The notes under the pieces: generated by a model
Told to the model about the DNA's origin: nothing
The model's database searches: none
The model's input: only the letters and a program-made list of their open reading frames with translations
In this document: positions 43,991-54,456 of the stretch, in pieces
Layout: each line of letters opens with the position of its first letter
How positions within the stretch are numbered: the first letter of the stretch is position 1
Position numbers and translations under genes: made by a program
Source: Tipula vernalis
Lineage: Eukaryota; Arthropoda; Insecta; Diptera; Tipulidae
DNA: 64,000 nucleotides
Assembly (NCBI GenBank): GCA_958295665.1
Contig: OY282558.1
Location: 139,170,577-139,234,576 of the forward strand
Direction of reading: 5' to 3'

Positions 43991-45250
43991 GGAATACATA
44001 AAATATTCATACTTAACGAGTTTGAAATTTTGTAAAATTTAAGTGTTGTGCTCCGAGAAATTTCGGAAATTCAGTAATTCACTAGATTTTGAGACCAAAT
44101 TTTAAACAATTCGGAATTGAAAGGTTTAATTTTAAATTTTCGAAATTTTTCGTTTCACATATTTTGATTAAATTAACAAGTAATTTGCAGAATTTTTCAT
44201 AAACCTTTCAATACGAATTTTAACACTTAGCCGGCCAGCTCTTTCAGGTCAAATTTTAAGTATTAATGTCTAAACTGCATGAATGACGAGAATGACATTA
44301 ATGTGACGCCGGCCGGTTTTATGCAAATTTAGGAGCATGGAACAAGTTTCCGGCTATTTAACTTTTGGAATACACCGCTGAAAGAAGAGACTTCAATAAG
44401 TGAAATTACACACAGCTACTTAAACATTTCTTTATACCATTTAGGTTTAAATATTTAAAGGTAGTCTAATGGTGCCTACCCATGACAGTAATGCAGTGCT
44501 CAAACAGCAAACTTTCTGTTTACTCAGGTAAACATAACACGGACTGCTGCCCGAGAAGATAATCGGACGGAAGAAGATAATAGTTTAGTACATTGAGCCA
44601 TGCGAAGCATGCACATTAATCAGAAACAATATTTATCCAACTTTCAAAATAATTTTGCTTTGTTAACTTTATTTATAGAGAATTTTGAGAATTTTCTGTA
44701 TCCCCAAGTTTCTTGATTATTCGAGATTCATCGAGGTTTCAAGGTTTCCGCAATTTCTTGATAATTTGGTACTGATTTTGCTTTGTTAGTTACGTTTAAT
44801 TGTTAAATAATGTAAGAATTTTCCAAAAAATTTCGAATTTTTCGAGATTATTTAAAAGTTTATGTTTAGAGGTTACAATTGATTCTTATTTAGGGTTTTA
44901 TTCAAGAAATTTCAAGATTAAGAGGATTTATGAAATTACTCTTCAGTTTTAGATATTTTCAAAATTATTCGAAATTACTAGAGTTTTTCGATCATATTTC
45001 GAATTAGACGAGATAACATTAAGATTTGGTGAATTTTCGATATCTTTAAATTTATCAAGACTTTTGGAATTAATTGATATTTTAAGTTTTACTTGATGTT
45101 TAATATTGAGTTGCTTGGCTTGGCCGTATTGCGATATATTTTAAAAAATTTCATAAAATCTTTCGCTTTATCGGCAAAGATGTATTTGGTAAATAAGAAT
45201 CGTAAAATTGATTTAATCCCCCAATGTAAAATTGGGACAAAGAAAACATA

Positions 45251-45360
45251 ATTACGTTCGTACTTGATTCTCTCGGTGTTAAGATGAATTGTATTTTTTG
45301 TAGTTTGGTCGTAGCTACCTGATGAGTAGTCCAAACTTTTCAGTACGAAACCAAACTTCC
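45251..45360 (+). repeat. 110-bp direct repeat, copy A
   Basis: Runs from ATTACGTTCGTACTTGATTC to GTACGAAACCAAACTTCC. It is nearly identical to 45708-45817. Confidence 0.8.
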
Positions 45361-45707
45361 AACACAATGAACTCAAGGAAAGTTCTTATTTTTGTTCAGA
45401 GTTGTTACACTTTGTATAACTCTTGGGGGTAAAGTATAGGGGATTTGATATTACAACTTTTTGGGCTATATATATTACAAATGATTGCCCTCTTGATTTT
45501 GCTTATGATTAACCAATCGAAGATGTTGTGAATGCCATTTATTACTAATACATTTGTATCTATAAAAAGCCGAAAAAAATCATTTGATGTTTAATACAGA
45601 CATTCTTCTCTTAACTTGAAATTTATTTGTGTTGGCATTATACACGCACAGATGAGGGTTTTTCCTTGAGCTTGTTTTTTGATTTAGTGAATTTAATTCG
45701 CTAGATC

Positions 45708-45817
45708 ATTACGTTCGTACTTGATACTCTCGGTGTTACGTATGAATTGTATTTTTGTAGTTTGATCATAGCTACCTGATGAGTAGTTCAAACTTTTCAG
45801 TACGAAACCAAACTACC
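45708..45817 (+). repeat. 110-bp direct repeat, copy B
   Basis: Same sequence as copy A with about ten differences, 457 bp downstream in the same orientation. This could be a segmental duplication or the two ends of a small element; no coding content lies between them. Confidence 0.8.
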
Positions 45818-45834
45818 AATAGAGCTCGCTCGTA

Positions 45835-45873
45835 AAGCTCAACCCTCTAGCTCGCTGTTAGAGGGTTGAGCTT
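45835..45873. repeat. 15-bp perfect hairpin
   Basis: AAGCTCAACCCTCTA (45835-45849), a 9-nt loop, then TAGAGGGTTGAGCTT (45859-45873). It is more GC-rich than its surroundings. Confidence 0.85.
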
Positions 45874-46203
45874 AACCTGTAATTAAAGATTTTTAAAAAC
45901 TTGGTTATAACAAACAAAATTCTTGAAACAACCACTTTTTATGGTTATGATTAAGTTATTTAAGTTTTTTTCGAGTTTTATTTGAAATTTTTTGATTTAA
46001 TTCGAACTTTCCGAGGCATTCGAGTTTTTAGAGATTTTGGAAGGTTATTCATCAAAGATTAAAAATTTCTTTTCTCCTGCTATATTTGGCTTTGCTAAAT
46101 TTGGTTTGTTTTAGAAAAATCTGATGGAAATCGGTTTTGAATGATTTTGATTTATTCTAATAAATCCTTAAATTACTACTCGCTGGGCACAGGCACCTCG
46201 TTA

Positions 46204-46261
46204 CGAGGGCGAATCAAAATGTCTTGCAATATCATATGAAAAAATGAGTGAGTGAGACAGC
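46204..46261 (+). repeat. Left TIR of mariner 2
   Basis: Inverted match to 47434-47493 with a few mismatches and a 2-bp indel in the A-rich part. Unusually long for mariner, where about 30 bp is normal. Confidence 0.9.
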
Positions 46262-46268
46262 AATATTT

Positions 46269-47312
46269 TTATTTTTCGACGTAATCTCCTTTAAGGTTTA
46301 TACATTTGTTACATCGATCAATTAACTTGTCTAAGCCCTCTAAAAAAAAAGTTTTCTTTTGCTCCATAAAATATTCATTTACAACAGACTGTACTTCAGA
46401 ATCACTGGAAAATTTTCGGCCCCTTAATCTTTTTTTCAAATTGGGAAACAGAAAGTAGTCACTGGGTGCCAAGTCTGAACTGTATGGTGGATGCGGAACT
46501 TCCACGAAGCCGCAGTCCTTTAATGCAGCTTGAGCAACTTTAGCCTTGTGCACTGGTGCATTGTCGTGAAAAAGTAAGGTTTTTTTTCTAACTTTCTATG
46601 GCCGTTTTTCCCGGATCGCTTTTTTCAATTTTCGCAAAACCGCTGCGTAATAGATGCCTGTGATTGAGGTTTTCGGTGGCATATAATCAATCATAAATAT
46701 CCCTTCAGCATCCCAAAAAATTGTTGCCAAAACCTTACCAGCAGACGGTTGAGTTTTGAATTTCTTTGGTGGTGGTTTATCACGTTTAATCCATTGCATC
46801 GATTCTTGTCTGGATTCCGGATCCCAATGATGAATCCATGTTTCATCGCCTGTTATTATGTTATCCAAGAAGTTTTCTGGATCTTCTTCATACATTTCTA
46901 AAATCGTCTTTGAAGTTTGAACACGAATTTTCTTTTGTCGTGCAGTCAACAAACGGGGAACCGATCGCGCACTTACTTCTGACATGTGAAGGTGGTCATG
47001 TAATATGGTATAAGTGGTACCATATGAAAGGGAAAGTCTCCACGCTAACCGCGAAACAGAAATACGGCGGTCCTCTAATACAATTGATTCTTCCAAAAGT
47101 ATGTTTTCATGGCTAATAGCATCTGCGGGACGACCCGGGCGGTTGTCGTCTTCTAATGACGTCCGACCACTTTTGAACAATTTTACCCACCTTGTTACAT
47201 ATGATGGTGCAAATTCGCCGTAAACTTTTGATATGTAATTGAATATATAAATTGCATTGCGTCCATCTTTACAGAAAAATTTAATAACGGCACGATACTC
47301 AATTTCATTCAT
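46269..47312 (-). pseudogene. mariner 2 transposase (DD34D), one stop codon
   Basis: 348 codons from ATG 47312, the usual mariner length. N-terminal helix-turn-helix regions: AVIKFFCKDGRNAIYIFNYI, YVTRWVKLFKSGRTSLEDD, RPGRPADA, and ISVSRLAWRLSLSYGTTYTI. The catalytic Asp residues are in IITGDETWIHHW (first), LLFHDNAPVHKAK (second) and PPYSSDLAPSDYFLFPNL (third). The frame is the same throughout. The only lesion is TAG at 46596-46598, shortly before the second Asp, so the product would lose two of three catalytic residues. It cuts and pastes its own element at TA sites when intact. Confidence 0.95.
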
Positions 47313-47433
47313 TTTGAATTTTTTTCAAAACACGGGCTACTAAATTGAAGAAAACAAACGAACTGTAAAATTTACATCGAATTTTGTTTCTATAAGTTTC
47401 ACCGCGATAAAATTTTTTTTAAAAAAATATATA

Positions 47434-47493
47434 GTTGTCTCACTCACTCTTTTATTTTCATATGATATTGCAAGACATTTAGATTCACCCTCG
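47434..47493 (-). repeat. Right TIR of mariner 2
   Basis: Partner of 46204-46261. On the minus strand it reads CGAGGGTGAATCTAAATGTC inward. Confidence 0.9.
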
Positions 47494-50015
47494 TAGATAG
47501 ATAAAAGCCAAATTGGTAACGTCGTCGTTGTCTACATACTTCTAGATTATTTGCGCAATTCTTGAGAGTATTCAATATTTCATATAAAAAAAATCCTTGG
47601 AGATCTCTTCACTAATTTGCAAAATTTCGAAAACTTATTCTAAATTTCGAATAAATCTGTAATAATAGTCTCAAATTTGTCTTTATTGTTAGAATATTAT
47701 TAAAGAGGTTTATTCGAAATTTATTATTTCTACAAAGTTGTAGGTTAGTAAATTAGAATCTGTACGAAATATTTAGCAAAATTTTAGGAATTCAGTAGTA
47801 CACCATAAAATTCTATAATCTGGAGGCTTGAATCTAAAATTTTGGATTGTAACATTGAATTTTGAGATCAAATTTTCCAAATTGAAAATTTACATTTTAA
47901 ATTTTCGTAATTTTTGGTTTCATATTTTTGATTAAATTTTCAATTAATTTGTAGAATTTTTCATAAGCCTTTTAACACATAACCGGCCGGCTCTTTCAAA
48001 TCAAATTTTATGGCTATGGCAGGTAAAATTTCCGATTTTTGAAAATCTATGAAAAATTTCTTAATTTTGAAATAAAATTTAGAATTGAAGAATTTACTAA
48101 ATTGCAGAAATATTAGAATTTTAACATTAGTATTTTTAGTGAGGATTGCCGATTTCATCGAATTTGGGGATTTTTCAAAATGATGATCGAAAACTTAAGA
48201 AAACGAGAAATTCTAAATTTTTGGAAATTTTATTAATTTTTAAAAGATTTCATGTGGAAGACAAAACATACAATACAATTCACAATTTATGAATTTCAAA
48301 ATTTTACTCAATTTAAAATTTTAAAAATTAAAGAATTTTGAAATTACCAGTTTAGAGAATTTTTAAAAAATTTTCTAATTTCCGATGGAAAAATATTCAT
48401 CTGTTAGAATGGTTGTTTTTATGGTAACTTTGAGAGACTTAATTTTTTGTTCTCAATTAAAATTGATGAATCGAGAATTTGAAAAGTTTTAAAAATTCTT
48501 TAAATTAAGGAAATTTGGTAAACATTAAAATTTTTACATATTTTTAGAAAATTTTTTTGGGTAACGTTTGAAAAGCGAACGTCTCGTCATATAAACTTAA
48601 CTATCTTTACTTGGGTCGTATTTTCTGATTGGTTTTTAATTGTTCTTTGGCCGACTAGTAATTTGCCATTTTGCTGGCGGTGTGATATTTGGATAGTGCG
48701 TTTTGAGCATATTTGATGTAGGATGACATATTGTCTATGACCGGTACGAATGTAAATTTCCATTTTAGTGAGCTCATGGATTAGTTTTAAGGCGTGCTTG
48801 TTGAAAATCATCCAGTTGTCCAGTTTGATGATAGAAGTAACGTAATATAATCGTGAAAGTGATAAGAATTGCCCATTAAACCAAATTTACTTCTATCAGA
48901 ATACCGTACTGTGGTACTGGTACATATTATTGCTTCGAAATGCTAGTATGCATTTTTCCTTAGTCGGATTGGGATGGAACTGGATTATGAAAGAAATCTT
49001 CTCTGTTGACATAAAGTACTCTTCTTATTTCGAAAATGTTGTTTTAAGCGACACAAGTTATGGTTACTTACAAAATGGCAGCATAGGTATGTGGCTCTTA
49101 ATCTGAATCCATTAGCCTTATCGGTTATCATTTTTTGATTGTTGGATTGTTCAATTATAATTTGTTAATGTATGTACAGTTACCAGATTGATCTTTGAAA
49201 ATTTTTTCCTTTCATTAAGCTGAAATAAAAAATCTTCCTAAGACTTTTGAATCGTTCGTCTGATTCCTTCTTAAACCTAAACAAAAACTATCAGACAAAA
49301 AGTTGTCTGTAAAAAAAAAATTTCAGATCCATTAATCGGGGTTGACTTCAATGGTGAGCAAATTTCTTCACAGGATCAGATGTACTTACCCTGTTTGAGT
49401 AACTCGGTGCATTACGATGGATACTTACATATTTTGGACATATTTTGAATGGCATTTGGCAAAGATTACTCGTGTGCGGTGTTCTATATTGAGTTCAAAG
49501 AGATATTTGGCAGGATTGAGCAGGAGTTGATTCTTTTTGGGTAATACTACGACATCTTCAAAATTGGTATTAAAAACTGCCCACTTCCTTTAAGCTCAAA
49601 TATTCAAACAAATTCATCAATAGTGACATTCTTTCTGGTATGAGAACATCGTTTTTGAGGGAAAGCTCAAGCGACTGGCGAGAAGAAATTTGTGTCCATA
49701 GAATTTAGGACTATCGGATATTCGATGCTATTTTATAACTATATACTGAGTCTTTCGAATCGTTTCCATTGTACTTTTGGTATATTTTTGGCTACGATAT
49801 ATAGTCTTAATTTCTAATATTTATCACTCTACTTTAGGATTCCATTAAGCCAAATGTCCTGTTTATTCCCACATATTTCACGAACTGTATACATCACCTG
49901 ATCTCCGATGGATCATACTGATCTCTGAAGGAAGAATTAAAAAAGTCGACTCATAATTAACTAGGTTACACATGGCTTCAAGATCTTTGTTGCGATAACC
50001 TAAAAAAAATGGTGG
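47494..50015. other. Gene-free AT-rich region
   Basis: It contains the third copy of the dispersed repeat (47680-48010, with the CCGGCCGGCTCTTTCAAATC end also seen near 44232). A minus-strand frame at 48811-48587 (HELTKMEIYIRTGHRQYVIL) has protein-like texture, but I cannot place it. Nothing else is recognisable. Confidence 0.4.
47680..48010 (+). repeat. Dispersed repeat, third copy
   Basis: The segment TACAAAGTTGTAGGTTAGTA through TCTGGAGGCTTGAATCTAAA is an inverted, close copy of 41309-41427. It continues as a diverged copy of about 43880-44260, including the CCGGCC(G/A)GCTCTTTCA end. It has no coding content, so it is probably a non-autonomous element of unknown class. Confidence 0.6.
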
Positions 50016-51110
50016 ATGGATGGAAATGATGAATGTACATTGGTGAATGTAAGAAAGCATTATGTATGTATTGATAACTTCAAAGTTGATCAATGGGGAA
50101 AATTCTTTAAAGATTGCCCATTTGCTAAATTTATTTGCATTGACTGCCAAAATGCTTCTGGAACGTATAATACAAATAATAATACAGAGATATCGATGCT
50201 GAAAGACAGTTTGAAGGAGGTCATTAACTCAGTTAACAAGCTATCAGCAAAAGTTGATAGCAAATTTAATGAGATTAATAATAACATGATGGGGATTGAT
50301 CGGCAAACTCAGCCTGCTTCAACATCATTGGCAGGTGAACTCGGTAGTGTGCAGTGGAACTGGTGATACATCGGATGCTATTCAAACCGTGGCTGTAAAA
50401 AAGAATCAGTACCTATATGTTAGCCATCTTCATCCATCAACAGTTGCTGAAAGCATGAAATCATATGTTAGTTCCAAATTAAACGTGTCATCGTCGGATA
50501 TTGACTGATGGCCTTTGATTCCTAAAAACCGAGATGTAAATTCGTTAAATTTTATCTCGTTTAAGGTTGGTTTACCTGAAGAAGTTTTTGATAAAACCCT
50601 AGCACCTGATTTTTCGCCAACCGGAACATCAATTTGGCGCTTTATCATAAACGATCGGCAAAAAAACTTCAATTTTCCTGTTATTCTTGGCAGGAGTTAG
50701 TTCATGATATTTCTGTTAAGATGCCTGTGAAAAGCCATACAACACATGCTATTAATATACCAGCAACTCAACGCAATAGTTTACATGTGTACTACCATAA
50801 TTGTAGCGGCATTCGAACCAAAGCTAAAACTATTTACTCCTCGATACTTGTAAATGAATGTTTTTCTTCGTGATTCCAGTGTATCTGATCATCGAGGTGG
50901 TGGCGTTATCATAGCAGTTAGCAATGAATTAACATTCCAGCAATTAAATATTAGATGCGACATTTGCGAACTACTGGCTGTTAAGGTAAAGTGCGGTTCC
51001 CTTTGGCTTTTTATCATTGGTATTTACATTCCGTTCGACAGTGCTGGGGATGTCCATATGAGCTTTACAGAATTGATCACGAAATGCATTATAACTATAT
51101 AGTCAGAGGC
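50016..51110 (+). pseudogene. LINE remnant: ORF1 and part of the endonuclease
   Basis: Frame 50016-50366 reads NVRKHYVCIDNFKVDQWGKF and ICIDCQNASGTYN, with a Cys-rich start, then a predicted coiled coil (LKDSLKEVINSVNKLSAKVD). Frame 50296-50508 continues LYVSHLHPSTVAESMKSYVS and then, past a stop, frame 50515-50700 reads LNFISFKVGLPEEVF and WPxGxxIWRF-like sequence. This is the ORF1 pattern of some CR1/Jockey-type LINEs. From 50780 the frame HVYYHNCSGIRTKAKTIYSS starts an APE endonuclease. The frame after 50854 (RGGGVIIAVSNELTFQQL, LWLFIIGIYIPFDS) is a later part of it, so a piece is deleted between. No reverse transcriptase follows. Confidence 0.65.
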
Positions 51111-51379
51111 CGCATGGGTTAAGAAATTTAGATTTTTTGATTTAGCTATCAACAAAAAGTGTTGTGTAGCTCTTCCATACTGGAAGAGATGGAAAAAAGC
51201 CATTACAATTGAGCATGCAAGTGAGAGTATAACAAAGAGGAAATGCTGTTGATTATATCTCTTCGACCAAAACGTTATTGTAGTGATATTACGATATACA
51301 TATAAGCTCTATTTCGTGAATATTACATTTTGTTTTAAATTTTTGTTCCAACAACAAGTTTACTTTACTTTTTCCTTCC

Positions 51380-51570
51380 TTCCTCTGGCGCTACATCCGA
51401 TGAATGGATTTGGCCGCCTCAACGATGTTCCTTCAAATAATTCGATCCTCCGCAAGAGAACGCCAGACACGATGACCGAGTGTGTTTAGAATGATTTTGT
51501 GAATGAAGCGCTTGCCCAAGCCATCTTAGCCTTGACGATTTTATGAAACCGATGATGTCGACTTTATCTG
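51380..51570 (-). pseudogene. Possible RTE-like LINE tail fragment
   Basis: The minus strand over 51470-51390 reads SLAEDRIIXRNIVEAAKSIH, resembling the W..L..DR..WR..V..A.. end of RTE-type LINE proteins. It is short and damaged. Confidence 0.3.
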
Positions 51571-51599
51571 CCCCGAGATTTGCCACATTATTTAAAGAA

Positions 51600-53011
51600 A
51601 GCTGAGTTCTTGAAGTGAATCTTCTTCAATTGTTTAAAATAATATTGGTGAAAATAATGTGGTACTATTATTTATCTATATGTTTTCGTAACACGAATAA
51701 TCTCGAAAAGCTTGAATAATCTTAGAATTCTAGAATAATCTTGAAACATAAAGAAATCATTGAACATCTCGAATAATTTCGAAAATATGACATTGACGAT
51801 AATTTGGAATAAACTGAAAATTGAACTGAACTGAAATTCCGGGAACTAATTCTGTAACATTTTGCAACTGAAACATCCGGCAAATGTCGAAAATAAGCTA
51901 GAAACTCGAATAGACTCGAATAATTTCGATAATGGCGATATTCTAAAAAAAAAAAAAAAAATTGGAAACTATACTATTCCGAATACTAGTATTCCGAAAA
52001 TCTTGACTAAACTGTTCATTAGAAAAATCTTAAAGCCAAAAATCTCTTTCTTTGGTTATGTTTGATAATTTCGAATAAATTAAATGACAAGCACTTTTAA
52101 CGGTATTCGTACCCAAAAATTTCAAAATCTGAAATTTCGAGAATCTTACCCAATTCAATTTAATGTTAACGCTGGTAATTTGTATAGTTCCTCATTTATC
52201 GGATTTTTTGAGTACCGTTAAACCCGGTTTATTTTGGAAATTTTGCAAATTTGTCGCGTTCCGATTTCAAGCCTGGTGTTTCAGACTTTAAGTTTTGCTG
52301 TCTTTTTATAAACTTTTCATTTATAAGTTTTGGCTGGAGCTAGCTAGCTTGCTGACTGTTGCGCAATGTTGCAGAATTACTGATGTTTCGATAGAGACAG
52401 GTCATTCGATATTTTCGAAATTCCGAGAATATCCATATCTATTTGTGAGTTGCAATGTTATTCGAATTGCTTCTTTTTGTTGAGCTTATAGCGTTACCTG
52501 GCTTGAGATTTCCGACATTCAAAAATAATATTCGTTGATTTTTATTTTCTATTATAGATTTTTGTTACGCTGACTTCAGTATTTCAAATTCGAAATCATT
52601 CAAGTTTCATAGAGATTATTCGAACTTGTCTGGGGTAATTGCGATTAATCTAATTTATTCGAAATTTTCTAGATTTTTCGACATTTTCGAGAGTATTCAG
52701 GGTTTTTCGAGATTTTATAGTTGCTGGATCTTAGAGATATGTGAATTTATTTTAGTAAAAGTTGTTTGCAAAATATTCTTCATTTTATTCGTAATTCTCA
52801 GATGATTTAAGATTTTCAAAATTCAATAAATTTTAAGAAGGCTTTAGTGAACTTAGGAAAAAGTGCCTTCTACGTCAGTACTGGTCATTTTGATTAACTC
52901 CAGGTTACCGGTAAAACCGGTAAGTGTAAATGTTTTGACCGGTAAATGGTAAAATTTACCGCTAAACAGTTAATATTTTTACCGATATAGAAACTATACT
53001 ATCTATGTGAA
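51600..53011. other. Gene-free region with degenerate TTCGA-rich repeats
   Basis: Words such as CTCGAATAATTTCGA, CTTGAATAATCTTAGAATTC and their complements recur irregularly at 51690-51930 and 52580-52730. Similar words occur at 44690-45010 and 45960-46040. A cluster of ACCGGTAA words lies at 52900-52990. It looks like an old decayed tandem array. Confidence 0.4.
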
Positions 53012-54157
53012 GTTAGCCCAGACGTTCAACCCAGAAAAGAAAAAAAACTATGATCTGGCAACACTAAAGTTACAACGTTATCCCAGCCCAACATTATTTC
53101 ATGCGATATAAGTTATAGAAAAAAACACAAAATTTTAAAGAAAAGTGCCTTAAGGTTACACAGTATCGGGATTTGACCTGGATTTTTCTTTTCCGGAAAT
53201 CATCGGTATGCCAATCAAATTTGGCATTGCATTATCTAACTCCGTTAATCATATCAAGGTGATTTACATGTTGAGACTGGCGCTATAATTATTTAAGCTA
53301 GCATAGTACCATGCTACCATGAAATTTCATGCAAACGGGTACGATTTGGCCCTGGGGACCAGGATTTTGCTTTTCCGGAAACCATCGAAAAACCATTCGA
53401 TTTGGCATTGCATTATGTAACTCCGTTAATAAGATCAAGATGATTTTCATGTTGAGATTGGCGCTATAATTATTTCAAGGAAGAATAGTACCGAAATTTC
53501 ATAAAAATGGAAGTAATTTATAGAAATGAATTTATATTAATTTAATACAAATAGGCCTACACCTATGTTCGTCCCAGTGCTAAATCGATTCCGTTCGCAT
53601 CAAATTTCTGTGCTAAACCGAAATAATTATAGCACCAATCTCTTGATGTTATTAATGGAGTTAGAAAATGAAACACGAAATGGAATGGGACACCGATAGT
53701 TTTCGGAATTGAAACATTCTGCTCATCCCAGGGCCAAATCGCTGCCGTTTGCATGAAACTTCGGTACTATGCTAACTTAAGTAATTATAGCGCCATTTCA
53801 ACATGCAAATCATCTATATATGATTAAAGGAGTTAAATAATACAATGCCAACTCGAAAGGCATTCTGATCGTTTCCGGAAAAGGAAAATCCCGGTCAAAT
53901 CCTGGTACTAATCTAGCCTTAAGGCCTTTTCTTTAAAATTTAGTGTTTTCTTCTATAATTTCCCGTATAATATATTTTAATTTTAATTTTTGCGATTAAT
54001 AAAAATATAAAATATGTTATAAAATAAAACAAAATTTATTTTTTGGGATAGAGTAAATTATATCGCATGAAATAATGTTGGGCTGGGATAACGTTGTAAC
54101 TCTAGTGTTGCCAGATGATATTTTTTTTCTTTTCTGGGATGAAAGTCTGGGCTAACT
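53012..54157. mobile_element. Foldback element with tandem units inside, about 1.15 kb
   Basis: The outer arms are inverted: GTTAGCCCAGACGTTCA at 53012 against its complement at 54157, continuing through TCTGGCAACACTA and TTACAACGTTATCCCAGCCC to ATTTCATGCGATATAA. Inside each arm is a direct pair of units of about 170 bp, marked by TTTCCGGAAA and ATTTGGCATTGCATTAT (53170-53344 and 53345-53510). The other arm has the same units inverted (53560-53720 and 53721-53905). No ORF is present. It resembles foldback-type or long-TIR non-autonomous transposons. I could not define a target duplication. Confidence 0.7.
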
Positions 54158-54273
54158 TAACATATGGTATATACTATACTTATAATTCAATCCAAACTAA
54201 CCTCAATCTCGGAAATTCAAAAAAAATCGCCAAAAATCCTGATGCACTTAAGTTGATAACATAATGGTAAGTA
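54158..54273. other. Short spacer between the foldback and the Helitron
   Basis: AT-rich. No feature was seen. Confidence 0.4.
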
Positions 54274-54300
54274 CCAGGGGACCGAGTTTCGCTCGATGAA
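54274..54300 (-). terminator. Helitron 3' terminal hairpin and CTGG end
   Basis: Plus strand 54274-54298 is the reverse of the 3' end: CCAGGGGACCGAGTTTCGCT. The stem has six pairs including one G-T wobble, about nine nucleotides before the CTGG terminus. The element is followed by T (54273 is A on the plus strand). Confidence 0.55.
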
Positions 54301-54456
54301 AAGAAAGACAGTTTTTTTAAACTCTTTCGCAAAACAACTTTAATTTCATTTTATTTTATTCTGCTGAGACATAAAAATGGATCTTGCCGAGGTAACCGTC
54401 GTCGCTGTCACTATCAAGACTTATAAAAGTTTCATCAGGAGCGTTCAATGCTTTTT

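Larger units (their letters stand above)
40225..46203. other. Long gene-free region, intron-like, with old repeats
   Basis: If the exon at 40140 is real, this is its first intron. Base composition is strongly AT with many TTCGAAATTTT-type words. The recognisable parts are listed separately: an inverted repeat (41300-43990), a Gypsy integrase fragment (42700-43075), a 110-bp direct repeat (45251 and 45708) and a hairpin (45835-45873). No other gene is visible. Confidence 0.5.
46204..47493 (-). mobile_element. mariner element 2, nearly intact, long TIRs
   Basis: The 1290-bp element is flanked by TA on each side (46202-46203 and 47494-47495). The ends start CGAGGG(C/T)GAATC(A/T)AAATG and continue as about 57-bp inverted repeats through TCTTGCAATATCATATGA to GAGTGAGTGAGACA. 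The length, TA target and DD34D transposase define a mariner. The transposase has one in-frame stop. Confidence 0.95.

Noticed and set aside
48587..48811. Minus-strand 74-codon frame as a host exon
   Set aside because: The texture is protein-like, but there are no clear splice sites or known motif; it is left unassigned.
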